DNA of 64,000 nucleotides, taken from positions 91,628-155,627 of the forward strand of contig NZ_JBNNWS010000015.1 in the NCBI RefSeq assembly GCF_050281185.1, in the 5' to 3' direction. A model generated the notes under the pieces. It was not told the DNA's origin. It saw only the letters and a list, made by a program, of their open reading frames with translations, and made no database searches. The position numbers were made by a program, and so were the translations under genes. This document shows positions 34,371 through 43,365 of this stretch, one piece after another. Position 1 is the first letter of the stretch. Each line of letters begins with the position of its first letter. This DNA is from Heyndrickxia sp050281185 (lineage in GTDB: Bacteria > Bacillota > Bacilli > Bacillales > Bacillaceae_C).

Positions 34371-34626
34371 CGATGAAGAGAACAAGTACGTGAGGATCTG
34401 ACTCTGACAGCGAGCTGGGAATGGTGGAAGCCAGCGAGGAAGCCGAAACGGAAAAATCATCTCTGAGATGCAAGGCTGAACGTAAAGTAAGTCTTGACGG
34501 AAGTCCACCGTTACAAGGAACGCGTATGATGGTACGTTGACAAAGTGCTGTTGCTGTTTGCAGCAGAATTTGGGTGGTAACGCGGGTAATACACTCGTCC
34601 CTTATTATAGGGACGGGTGTTTTTTA
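34371..34626 (+). promoter_or_regulatory. T-box leader of ileS (isoleucine-responsive)
   Basis: A tRNA-sensing riboswitch. The invariant T-box stretch is TTTGGGTGGTAACGCGGGTAA at 34569-34589 (one longer than usual spacing), the AGTA of the specifier loop is at 34385-34388, and a candidate Ile specifier ATC is at 34456-34458 in GGAAAAATC. The terminator stem ACTCGTCCC/GGGACGGGTGT with T run closes the element (34591-34626). Uncharged tRNA-Ile should stabilise the antiterminator and allow ileS transcription. The specifier assignment is by eye. Confidence 0.93.
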
Positions 34627-34765
34627 TTTTCAGGTATTGTTAGACCATTTAATTGTTACAAATCAGTTTCCAATACTACGCAACAATTTGCTGCATAGCA
34701 TGCCCAACAAGTATTAATGTCAACAATAGACAATAACAATTCCGTATTTTAAAAGGAGGATAAAA

Positions 34766-37700
34766 ATGATGGAAGTTGAAAATCAAAAAGAAAGTAGCTC
34801 AATGCGGGAAAAACGGATCTCGAAATATTGGGAGGAACAGAATATTTTTCAACAATCGATAATGAACAGGGAAAATAAAAAATCCTTTGTATTTTATGAA
34901 GGACCACCGACAGCCAATGGTCTCCCACATGTTGGTCATGCATTAGGCAGGACATTAAAAGATATTATTGCCCGTTATCAAACAATGATTGGTAAGCAAG
35001 TGATCAGAAAAGCTGGATGGGATACTCATGGATTACCTGTTGAATTAGGAGTTGAAAAAGCACTGGGGATTTCAGGAAAACAAGCAATTGAAGAATATGG
35101 TGTTGAAGCATTTATTGAAAAATGTAAGGAAAGTGTCTTTTTCTATGAAAAACAGTGGAGAGAATTTACAAGAGATTTAGGATATTGGGTAGATATGGAT
35201 AATCCATACTTGACGATGAGCAATGATTATATTGAATCTGTTTGGCATATACTTGGTACAATTCATGAAAGAGGTTTGCTATACAGAGGCCACCGTGTAT
35301 CGCCCTATTGCCCGAGCTGTCAAACATCATTGAGTTCTCACGAAGTTGCCCAAGGCTATAAAGATGTAAAAGATTTGAGTGCTACCGTTAAATTTAAATT
35401 AAAAGACAAAGAGAATGAATATTTGTTAGGATGGACTACCACACCTTGGACACTACCTGCAAATGTTGCTCTTGCTGTAAATGAAGATATTGATTATGTG
35501 AAAGTAAAGGTAGATAATGAAATCTATTTTGTCGCTTCTTCTAGATTAAATCATGTTGTTAAGCAATCTAAAACTATTTTGGAAACGATTAAAGGAAAAG
35601 AGCTTGTAGGGCTTTCATATGAAGCTCCATTCACGTTTGCGGAAGTGGAAAATGGTCACAGAGTGGTTCATGCCTCATTTGTTTCAGAAGATAGTGGTAC
35701 GGGAATTGTCCATATTGCACCTGCATATGGGGAAGATGATTACCGACTAGTACAAGAAAATAATTTCACTTTTATTAATGTAGTTGATGAACAAGGTAGA
35801 TATTTGGATGTGGTGAAACCACTAGCAGGACAGTTAGTTAAAGAGAGTGACGTTGCAATCGTAAAGCTTTTACATGAAAAGGGATTATTATTTCATAAGG
35901 AAAAATATGAACATTCATACCCGCACTGCTGGAGATGCGACACACCTCTGCTTTATTATGCAACCGAGAGCTGGTTCATCAAAACTACTGCATTAAAAGA
36001 TGAATTTATTGCAAAAAATCAGGAAGTGAATTGGTATCCTGAACATATAAAAAATGGTCGATTCGGAAACTTTTTAGAAGGGTTAGTTGACTGGAATATA
36101 AGTCGTAATCGTTACTGGGGTACGCCTTTAAATGTTTGGGTATGTTCGTCTTGTAAACATGAATATTCACCCAAAAGTATGAATGATCTCATAATGCATG
36201 CAGATGATCCGTTAAATCAAACTGAGCTCCATAAACCGTATGTCGATTATGTGACCATTAGTTGTCCAAAATGCAATGGAAGGATGAATAGGACACCAGA
36301 AGTGGTGGATGTTTGGTTTGATAGTGGTGCAATGCCATTTGCACAGTATCATGTACCATTTGAAAATTATGAAATTTTTCAAACACAATTTCCTGCAGAT
36401 GTAGTAATTGAAGCGATTGATCAGACTCGTGGCTGGTTTTATTCTCTTCTAGCCGTATCGATTCTATATAAAGGGGTCGCTCCATATAAAAATGTTTTGG
36501 TAACAGGACATGTTCTTGATGAGCATGGGCAAAAGATGTCAAAAAGTAAAGGCAATGCTTTAGATCCGGTGGAATTAATTAAACTTTACGGTGCAGATGC
36601 ATTAAGATGGGCTCTTATCGAAGACAGTGCTCCATGGAATCAAAAGAACTTTTCAAAAAGAAATGTTCAAGAAGCAAAATCCAAACTAATCGATACACTT
36701 TCCAGCTTATTTCATTTTTACAGTCTTTATGCAAATATTGATTCATTTGATCCTAGTAAATACAAAAGTGAGAAATTATCAATTATGGATAAATGGATTC
36801 TTTCAAGATTAGCCACAACTACTGTTAATATGAAAAAAGAAATGGAAGATTTTCAAGTAACTAATGCTGCAAGGTATGCAGGACAATTAGTTGAAGAGAT
36901 CAGCAATTGGTATATACGTAGAAACAGGGAGCGTTTTTGGAGTCAAGGTATGTCTGAAGATAAGATTGCTGCTTTTCAAACTTTCTACATTGTTTTAAAA
37001 GATACAGCAAGATTGCTTGCTCCATTTGTACCTTTTATTTCAGAGGATATATATCAATCATTAACAGGAAGAAGTGTTCATTTATCAAGCTATCCTGAAA
37101 TAGAACAAAATTATTTTGATCATAGACTTGAGGAGCAAATGCAAGCAGTGAGGGAAATCGTAGAACTAGGCAGAAATATCCGTCATTCCCATCAATTAAA
37201 AACAAAACAACCTTTAGCTAAATTAGTAGTCGCTTCTAATTTTGAATATCAAAATGAACTTGTCCAATATGAAAACATCATAAAAGACGAACTGAATATC
37301 AAGGTACTGGAGTGGGCTGATTTTTCAAATGATTGGATAGAATACAAGTTGAAGTTAAACTTTAAGTCTGCTGGCCCAAAACTAGGAAAAAGGGTAAATG
37401 AAGCGAATCAGCGATTGATACATGCTTCAACTGAAGAAATCAATCATTTTCTGAATGAAGGGTCTCTATCTTTGTTAATTGATAATGAACGTATCGTACT
37501 AGATAATGATGATGTGCAAGTGCAAAAGAAAACGAACTTAAATGGTTTTACTGAGGCATCTAATCGTAATTTCACCGTATGGTTAGATACGAATATAACT
37601 GAAGATTTAGAACGTGAAGGCATGGTAAGAGATTTTATTCGAATGATTCAAGATTTTCGTAAGAAGAGTAATTTCCCAGTAGAGAAGAGAATCACAATTC

Positions 37701-37855
37701 AAATATCTGGATCCACAAAATTCAAGCACTTAATAAAAGAATATGAAAATTTGGTCCAAAGCAGTATTGTATTAAATACTATTATTTATACAGAAGGTGA
37801 TCAAATGGAAAAAATGATGATTGGTGATGAGGAAATTATGATCAGTATCATATAA
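34766..37855 (+). CDS. ileS: Isoleucyl-tRNA synthetase, long type 2 (IleS2-like)
   Basis: Charges tRNA-Ile with isoleucine. The 1029-residue protein is a class I synthetase: HIGH motif as LPHVGH in PTANGLPHVGHALGR, CP1 editing domain (about residues 190-390, with GWTTTPWTLPANVA), a zinc-like CSSCKHEY...CPKCNGR pair inside, and KMSKS within GQKMSKSKGNALDP. The standard bacterial enzyme is about 920 residues and ends in a zinc-binding CxxC tail; this one is longer and lacks that tail, which is the eukaryote-like IleS2 class. IleS2 enzymes are typically mupirocin-resistant and coexist with a housekeeping ileS. T-box controlled. Confidence 0.95.
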   Translation: MMEVENQKESSSMREKRISKYWEEQNIFQQSIMNRENKKSFVFYEGPPTANGLPHVGHALGRTLKDIIARYQTMIGKQVIRKAGWDTHGLPVELGVEKALGISGKQAIEEYGVEAFIEKCKESVFFYEKQWREFTRDLGYWVDMDNPYLTMSNDYIESVWHILGTIHERGLLYRGHRVSPYCPSCQTSLSSHEVAQGYKDVKDLSATVKFKLKDKENEYLLGWTTTPWTLPANVALAVNEDIDYVKVKVDNEIYFVASSRLNHVVKQSKTILETIKGKELVGLSYEAPFTFAEVENGHRVVHASFVSEDSGTGIVHIAPAYGEDDYRLVQENNFTFINVVDEQGRYLDVVKPLAGQLVKESDVAIVKLLHEKGLLFHKEKYEHSYPHCWRCDTPLLYYATESWFIKTTALKDEFIAKNQEVNWYPEHIKNGRFGNFLEGLVDWNISRNRYWGTPLNVWVCSSCKHEYSPKSMNDLIMHADDPLNQTELHKPYVDYVTISCPKCNGRMNRTPEVVDVWFDSGAMPFAQYHVPFENYEIFQTQFPADVVIEAIDQTRGWFYSLLAVSILYKGVAPYKNVLVTGHVLDEHGQKMSKSKGNALDPVELIKLYGADALRWALIEDSAPWNQKNFSKRNVQEAKSKLIDTLSSLFHFYSLYANIDSFDPSKYKSEKLSIMDKWILSRLATTTVNMKKEMEDFQVTNAARYAGQLVEEISNWYIRRNRERFWSQGMSEDKIAAFQTFYIVLKDTARLLAPFVPFISEDIYQSLTGRSVHLSSYPEIEQNYFDHRLEEQMQAVREIVELGRNIRHSHQLKTKQPLAKLVVASNFEYQNELVQYENIIKDELNIKVLEWADFSNDWIEYKLKLNFKSAGPKLGKRVNEANQRLIHASTEEINHFLNEGSLSLLIDNERIVLDNDDVQVQKKTNLNGFTEASNRNFTVWLDTNITEDLEREGMVRDFIRMIQDFRKKSNFPVEKRITIQISGSTKFKHLIKEYENLVQSSIVLNTIIYTEGDQMEKMMIGDEEIMISII

Positions 37856-37862
37856 ACCGGAA

Positions 37863-37891
37863 AAGTGGGAGAATTTCTCCCACTTATTTTG
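37863..37891 (+). terminator. Terminator of ileS
   Basis: A perfect 11-bp stem, AAGTGGGAGAA/TTCTCCCACTT, with a very tight centre, followed by ATTTTG, 8 bp after the stop codon. Confidence 0.8.
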
Positions 37892-38035
37892 TTGAGAGGC
37901 ACTTTTTGTAAAGTTCGTTGATTTTGCATCAAGTAAATATCGATTAGGATTTTACAAACTTGTCGAAAACAGCCTTTTGAAAAACGTTTTGTTATAATGA
38001 AGAAAATGTATATATAATGGATCGGGAGTGTCATC

Positions 38036-39994
38036 ATGAATCAAAAAACGATTGGAATATTAGCGCATGTTGATGCGGGAAAAACGACATTTGCTGAACA
38101 GCTTTTATATCATACAAAAAGCATTAAACAAAGAGGCAGGGTTGATCATAAAGATGCTTTCCTCGATAGCCATGATATAGAAAAGGCAAGAGGAATAACA
38201 GTATTTGCTGATCAAGCCCAATTTTCCTATAATGGATCAAATTATTACCTTATAGATACCCCTGGCCATGTCGACTTTTCATCAGAAATGGAACGATCCA
38301 TTCAAGTGATGGACTATGCCATTGTGATCATCAGTGCGGTTGAAGGAGTAGAGGGGCATACAGAAACCGTTTGGCACCTACTTAGAAAGCACCAAGTTCC
38401 AACATTCTTTTTCATCAATAAAACAGACCGAGTCGGTGCGAATATTGATAGAGTGATAGAGGAAATCCGAACACAATTAACAAAGAATGTCTTTCAAATA
38501 GATGACTCATTTGAAGATGGAGTTATGAATGAAGACTTGATTGAATTTATTGCTGAACAAAATGAAGCACTGCTAGAAAAATATATGGACGATAGCTATG
38601 ATAAAGTACTTTGGCTGAGCGCTATGGAGAAATTAATTGCAGAAAACAGTATTTTCCCAGTAGCAAGTGGTTCAGCTTTACAGGATATAGGTATTCATTC
38701 CTTTATTGAGAAGTTTGACAAATTAACCTTTTCCGAATGGAAACAAGAAGGGTTATTTGGAGGACGGGTTTATAAAATAAGACATGATGATAAAGGTACA
38801 AAGATTACTTTTATAAAAGCATTAAATGGATCTCTAAACGTACGTGATGAAATCAACTATGGTGAAGATGAAAATAAGGTAATTGAAAAAGTAACACAAA
38901 TTAGAAAATACAACGGAAAAAAGTTTGAAATTGTAGATCGAGTTTTTGCGGGTGAACTGTTTGCAGTGACGGGATTATCCAATATTTCTGCGGGTGATGG
39001 AATCGGTACGATTCAGGAAAAAGCTAAATATGGAATGCAAGCAACTCTGAAATCTAAAGTAATCTTTGACACTTCTTTGAATAAAAGAGAGGTTTTAAAG
39101 TGCTTTCAAATATTAGATGAAGAAGATCCCTCCTTAATGGTTACATGGGATGAAATCTTACAAGAAATTCATCTCCATGTAATGGGAGCGATCCAGCTTG
39201 AAGTATTAGAACAGTTGGTACAAGAGCGTTTTAATATTAAAGTTTCCTTTGGAAAACCGGAGATACTATACAAAGAAACAATTAAAACAGAAGTATATGG
39301 ATATGGTCATTTTGAACCATTAAAACATTTTGCTGAAGTTCATCTCAAATTAGAGCCTTCTGAAAGATCGGGAGGTGTTTCATTCGAGAATATATGTCAT
39401 TCCGATGATTTAAACACAAGTTATCAAAATCTCGTGAAACATTATTTATTTGAGAAGGATCACCGAGGGATTCTAACAGGCTCTCCACTAACTAATATAA
39501 AAGTAACTTTATTAACAGGACGAGCTCATATTAAGCATACAAGTGGAGGCGATTTTAGAGAGGCCACCTTGAGAGCATTAAGACAGGGATTAGAAAAAGC
39601 GGAAAACATCTTATTTGAACCGTTTTATGATTTCAAAATAAAAGTAGATATAGACCAAATGGGGCGGGTATTATCAGACATACAAGCTGCTTATGGAAGT
39701 TTTAATACACCCGAAACGAGTGGAAATAAAGCCATTATTACTGGTAAAGTACCTGTCGCAACATTTATGTCCTATAGCACAGTTCTTGCATCCTTCACTC
39801 AAGGAAAAGGGATCATTAATTTGGTATTTGGTGGATATCACCGCTGTCATAATGAAGATGAGGTAATTGAGAGAATTGCTTACAATAAAAATGCTGATCC
39901 GGAGTATACATCATCTTCAATATTTTGCTCAAAAGGACAAGGATATACAGTCCCATGGGATGAGGCGGATAGTATGATGCATTGTTTGAAGTAA
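38036..39994 (+). CDS. Tet(M)/EF-G-like translational GTPase
   Basis: A 652-residue GTPase of the ribosomal-protection/EF-G family. G motifs are clear: AHVDAGKTT (G1), the RGITV of switch I (G2), DTPGHVDF (G3) and NKTD (G4), then domain II (about 240-330) and domains III-V with the C-terminal YGSFNTPETSG and a late CSKGQGYTVPW. Size and layout match Tet(M)/Tet(O) (~640 residues) rather than EF-G (~690). Many Bacilli carry such Tet-like proteins without proven tetracycline resistance. It has its own extended -10 promoter (TGTTATAAT at 37990-37998) and GGGAG upstream of the ATG. Confidence 0.88.
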   Translation: MNQKTIGILAHVDAGKTTFAEQLLYHTKSIKQRGRVDHKDAFLDSHDIEKARGITVFADQAQFSYNGSNYYLIDTPGHVDFSSEMERSIQVMDYAIVIISAVEGVEGHTETVWHLLRKHQVPTFFFINKTDRVGANIDRVIEEIRTQLTKNVFQIDDSFEDGVMNEDLIEFIAEQNEALLEKYMDDSYDKVLWLSAMEKLIAENSIFPVASGSALQDIGIHSFIEKFDKLTFSEWKQEGLFGGRVYKIRHDDKGTKITFIKALNGSLNVRDEINYGEDENKVIEKVTQIRKYNGKKFEIVDRVFAGELFAVTGLSNISAGDGIGTIQEKAKYGMQATLKSKVIFDTSLNKREVLKCFQILDEEDPSLMVTWDEILQEIHLHVMGAIQLEVLEQLVQERFNIKVSFGKPEILYKETIKTEVYGYGHFEPLKHFAEVHLKLEPSERSGGVSFENICHSDDLNTSYQNLVKHYLFEKDHRGILTGSPLTNIKVTLLTGRAHIKHTSGGDFREATLRALRQGLEKAENILFEPFYDFKIKVDIDQMGRVLSDIQAAYGSFNTPETSGNKAIITGKVPVATFMSYSTVLASFTQGKGIINLVFGGYHRCHNEDEVIERIAYNKNADPEYTSSSIFCSKGQGYTVPWDEADSMMHCLK

Positions 39995-40094
39995 TTTTTT
40001 TTGAAATTTGAATGCTAAAAAATAAACTAGGTGTATAATAGCTAAGGAGTTACATGATCTTAATATTTAATAATCGATGAAAGGACGTCTCATA

Positions 40095-40382
40095 ATGAAC
40101 ATTACCGGACATTCAATTGAAAAACTCGAGGATCCAACAGGAATTTTAGCTGGGGATCGTTATGAATATATATTAAACATTGAAGTACCTGAAGATGATG
40201 AATTATTTTCTGATAAAGGATTATATTTAAAGATTATTTATGTAATCGATGAAATGGGACCTCGAATTGCACAATATCAAATTTTTGAAAATATAACGAA
40301 TCGTTATATTGATTTTGGTTTGGAAGAAGATGAAGTAGAATTGGTAAGTAATTATTGTAAACAGCATATCGATTCCGTATAA
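40095..40382 (+). CDS. DUF6509-like small protein
   Basis: A 95-residue acidic soluble protein with strand-rich pattern (SIEKLEDPTGILAGDRYEY, IEVPEDDELFSDKGLYLKI), matching what I recall of DUF6509 proteins in Bacilli. Function unknown. The ATG at 40095 has AAAGGA upstream; the earlier in-frame ATG at 40077 precedes that site and would add six unsupported residues. A terminator overlaps its stop. Confidence 0.7.
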   Translation: MNITGHSIEKLEDPTGILAGDRYEYILNIEVPEDDELFSDKGLYLKIIYVIDEMGPRIAQYQIFENITNRYIDFGLEEDEVELVSNYCKQHIDSV

Positions 40383-40408
40383 AAAGCAGGTAAACCCTGC
40401 TTTTTTAT
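40381..40408 (+). terminator. Terminator of the DUF6509-like gene
   Basis: The stem AAAAAGCAGG/CCTGCTTTTT overlaps the stop codon and is followed by a T run. Confidence 0.88.
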
Positions 40409-40498
40409 TTTTTATGTCTAGCGTAAGCAGCAGGTCCCTCGAAGTAAAAAAAAGTAACCATAGAAATCAAAGAGCGGACTTCAATGGTTGGCAAACAT

Positions 40499-41386
40499 TT
40501 AATTCCGAGGCTTATCAAGGCGATTCTGCTTTTCTAATGACTCCTCAATGACTGATCCAATGGATTCAAATTTTATTTTCCATGGACTAATTGGAGAAGT
40601 TCGTATTAATTGTAAAGAAAGCTGAGTATTTACAGGTCCAATTTCTTTTAAATGCATTTTAACTTCTACAGGAACAGTTGTTACTAATGAATATGGATCT
40701 GCATCTATTACCGGGTGTCTATTCCATTGTATTGTTTCAATTTGCTTAATCTTATTTACTTGACTCTTAATATTCATATCTTCACTAACAACAACTTTTT
40801 TTACTAAACCTTTATCTCCGTTCTTTATAAATACCATGATTGCATCTGCCAGTTGAGGAGGAGATGCACTAACTAAATATTCATCGATCTTTCCTGCTGC
40901 TTTAAAAATCATGAGTTGATGGGATAAATCCGATCTTTCTGTACGATGTGTCATACTACCAATGAAATGGATACAAAAATGACCCGGAAAGCCATTCTGA
41001 AGGGCACCTGCTCCATGTGGCATACCATGCATAGAAGCAGCGATTAGTCTATTATTAGATAAAATTAATATTGCTCTACGGCGCCAGCTCCAATGTCCCT
41101 CATAAATATTCTTCATGATTTTTGTGTCTTTTCTTGTCAACGGCTGGACATCTGCATGATGTTTTCCTGCTCTTCTTTGTACTTCAAAGCTTTTTCCAGT
41201 TTCTACATCAATCACAGTAAACTTTGCTAGTCTAGGAAGGAATTTGTTCACTTCTTCCCAATGCAACATTTCTATTTGAAAATTTATTTGATTCGTACTG
41301 GAATCTTTTTTAGATGCAAATGTATGTTTGATTCCTAAGAATGAAATTAAAATGAAAATAAGGAAAGTAATTTGAGCTTTTTTCAT
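40499..41386 (-). CDS. Exported protein with HADV...GHFCIHF domain, function unknown
   Basis: A 295-residue protein with a signal peptide (about residues 1-25, cut near HTFASKK). Residues ~35-180 form a domain with clustered histidines and one cysteine: AGKHHADVQPLT, SWRRRAILI, AASMHGMPHGAGA and FPGHFCIHFIGS. The spacing His...HG...GHxCIH recalls cysteine/histidine sites of wall-modifying transpeptidases, but I cannot place the family. A second domain (about 190-285) is beta-rich with MHLKEIGPVNTQLSLQLI. It is flanked by intergenic repeats and terminator-like hairpins, so it is monocistronic. Confidence 0.75.
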   Translation of the reverse strand: MKKAQITFLIFILISFLGIKHTFASKKDSSTNQINFQIEMLHWEEVNKFLPRLAKFTVIDVETGKSFEVQRRAGKHHADVQPLTRKDTKIMKNIYEGHWSWRRRAILILSNNRLIAASMHGMPHGAGALQNGFPGHFCIHFIGSMTHRTERSDLSHQLMIFKAAGKIDEYLVSASPPQLADAIMVFIKNGDKGLVKKVVVSEDMNIKSQVNKIKQIETIQWNRHPVIDADPYSLVTTVPVEVKMHLKEIGPVNTQLSLQLIRTSPISPWKIKFESIGSVIEESLEKQNRLDKPRN

Positions 41387-41499
41387 TGAATTGCATCATC
41401 TCCGAATACTTTTTGCTTAATATTTATTTTTTACAAATTATTTTGGAGCATAACTTTTAAATTATGGAAAAGATTGAGATAAGATGCATTTATAAATTG

Positions 41500-41531
41500 A
41501 AAGAGAGAGATGTAAGAAAATCCCTCTCTTT
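41500..41531. terminator. Hairpin between exported-protein genes
   Basis: The stem AAAGAGAG/CTCTCTTT lies between the repeat at 41582-41741 and the gene at 40499-41386. It could end transcription coming from the CAP-domain gene on the minus strand. Between it and the neighbouring genes I see only AT-rich DNA. Confidence 0.4.
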
Positions 41532-41581
41532 GTTCAAATGTAAGAAAGTATAAAATTTACTAAGGATAATAGGCATGAAAA

Positions 41582-41741
41582 GTGTCCGCTGTGTCTAGCT
41601 TCAGCGCCTATCGGCGTACGGATTTCTCCGTCTTCTCCCTACGATAAGTCAACATCGACTCGTTCCTCGCCGTGTCTCCTTTATCTCAGTCGAAAACTAT
41701 GAAATCCGTACGCCGATGACAAAGGCGCTTGTGCTTTTCTT
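41582..41741 (-). repeat. Dispersed intergenic repeat, copy B (inverted)
   Basis: The reverse complement closely matches 13301-13463: AAGAAAAGCACAAGCGCCTT at one end, GGCGCTGAAGCTAGACA at the other, and the identical TCGATGTTGACTTATCG block. In this copy the inner arms GGCGTACGGATTT / AAATCCGTACGCC are a long perfect inverted repeat, suggesting that the element's transcript folds as a hairpin. Confidence 0.85.
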
Positions 41742-41779
41742 AATGTTTTGAATTAGATTGTACTAATTAACAAGCCAAT

Positions 41780-42679
41780 TTACTTACTAATAAACATTTG
41801 AGACCAGTGATATCCAGTTTGTTCAACACCTACACCGATATGGGTAAAGCTTTTATTCAGTATATTTTCGCGGTGTCCTTGACTATTCATCCAAGAATTG
41901 ACAACCTCTTGTGCTGTTCTTTGTCCCATGGCTATATTTTCACCTGCGGATTTGTACGACACCCCAAAATCCCTCATCATATCAAATGGAGAGCCATAAG
42001 TTGGACTTGTATGTGAGAAATAATGGTTTTGTTGCATATCAGCCGATTTTTTTTGAGCGACTCCACTTAATTTCGTATCAACTTTTAAGGCAGGGAGACC
42101 ATTTTTTGCTCTTTCATTATTGGTTAAATTAATGACTTGTTGAGCTACCTGACTAATATTACCGGTTGGTTGATTATTAGTAGGTTGATTTTTAGCCGGT
42201 TGATTAGTTGTCGTATTTTTCCTTGGCTGCCCTTGAGGTTGTGCAGGTACATTAAATTGTTGTGCTCCACCCGGTATTTGCTGTTGAACAAATGGCTGAG
42301 TAAATTGTGGAGCACCCGCTTGCTGTTGAATAGCCTGGCTAGGATCAATTGTTCTAAATTTATATTTTGCAGACTGTGTCAAGATCGCTTCTGTATGTGG
42401 GTACTGGCCACTTGACATTGATGTTCGATCAGCAGATATATTCAGGTTATTATTTACCTTATGCCGGTTATCTACGCCTACATTATATCTATCTGTTAGT
42501 GGTCCGGTCTGATCTAAATTATCATATCGGACATTTAAGGCTCTATTATTATTGATATTTCTGTTTGTTGTTTTCGTTCCAAACTGATCACGATTCAAAG
42601 ATTGATTCGCTTGGGTGCAACCTACAAGGCCAAATATCAAAATTGATGATATTAAGATGCCTTTTTTATTTGTTATCAA
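41780..42679 (-). CDS. CAP-domain (YkwD/SafA-type) lipoprotein
   Basis: A 299-residue lipoprotein. The signal peptide ends at FGLVGC (cysteine 21). A long low-complexity region follows, rich in asparagine, glutamine and proline (residues ~25-175), and then a C-terminal CAP domain of ~120 residues: VINLTNNERAKNGLPAL, HYFSHTSPTYGSPFDM, GENIAMGQ, VVNSWMNSQGHRENIL and HIGVGV. CAP domains in Bacilli occur in spore and wall-surface proteins; enzyme activity is not established. The TTG start has AAAGGAGG upstream. The Asn/Gln-rich stretch may be a spacer to hold the domain at the surface. Confidence 0.88.
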   Translation of the reverse strand: MITNKKGILISSILIFGLVGCTQANQSLNRDQFGTKTTNRNINNNRALNVRYDNLDQTGPLTDRYNVGVDNRHKVNNNLNISADRTSMSSGQYPHTEAILTQSAKYKFRTIDPSQAIQQQAGAPQFTQPFVQQQIPGGAQQFNVPAQPQGQPRKNTTTNQPAKNQPTNNQPTGNISQVAQQVINLTNNERAKNGLPALKVDTKLSGVAQKKSADMQQNHYFSHTSPTYGSPFDMMRDFGVSYKSAGENIAMGQRTAQEVVNSWMNSQGHRENILNKSFTHIGVGVEQTGYHWSQMFISK

Positions 42680-42924
42680 ATTTAAAAACCTCCTTTAACA
42701 TGTATTTTCTTTCCTACTTATTTTTTAATTTATGTTGCAAAATATTAATGGAAATTACCGTGATAATTGGATGGAATTATTCGTTACATGAAATTGATTA
42801 GTTTGGAGATAATAAATTAAGATTTCTATGAAGATTCTTACTCCTTAAAAGAGGTAATCAATAATAATATTATGTAAATAAAAAATAAGAAAAGAATTCT
42901 ATGTCCGCTTTTTTAACACTCGGG

Positions 42925-43365
42925 TTAAGCAGACCAACGATAAAAAGAGTAGATGATCGTTAAATAGAGGGCATAACCTCCCAATGAGTAGATGTGCTTC
43001 CATGAATCATTATGAACAAAAAATCCTAATGTTTCTGCAAATTTTTCAGCAACAGTCATCAAGAGACTTAAGATAAAAATAAAACCTGTCATTTTTACCC
43101 CATGTATTTTTTTGCAAACAAATAAAAAAAAGATAATAAACAAAGGGAGTCCAATTAAAGTAAAAAGAATATTTATTGAAAAGATCTCAGGCATTAGTCT
43201 TTTTGGAAATGAGTATAATCCTTTTCCAATAAAAAAAAGATCGAGATAGGTTCCAAGCAATGTTCCAAGCAGCAGTGGTGGGATTAGATTTTTATTCCAA
43301 AAGGGAAATTGCTTTTTTCGCAATTGAAGCGAGCTCGATTCTTTCAAGTGTTTTGCAGTATTCAT
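42925..43365 (-). CDS. CBO0543 family membrane protein
   Basis: A 146-residue protein with four hydrophobic helices, matching the CBO0543 family of small spore-former membrane proteins of unknown role. Features: LIPPLLLGTLLGTYLDLFFIGKGLY, then MPEIFSINILFTLIGLPLF, ending in YFRW-like aromatics (YSFYRWSA). The ATG at 43365 has GGAGAGA upstream and is preferred over the ATG at 43380. The gene begins inside the end of the DUF2515 gene (74-bp overlap in another frame), so translation is very likely coupled. Confidence 0.78.
   Translation of the reverse strand: MNTAKHLKESSSLQLRKKQFPFWNKNLIPPLLLGTLLGTYLDLFFIGKGLYSFPKRLMPEIFSINILFTLIGLPLFIIFFLFVCKKIHGVKMTGFIFILSLLMTVAEKFAETLGFFVHNDSWKHIYSLGGYALYLTIIYSFYRWSA

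Noticed and set aside
42137..42555. Plus-strand open frames across the CAP-domain lipoprotein gene
   Set aside because: They are shadows of its Asn/Gln-rich repeats, without ribosome binding sites.
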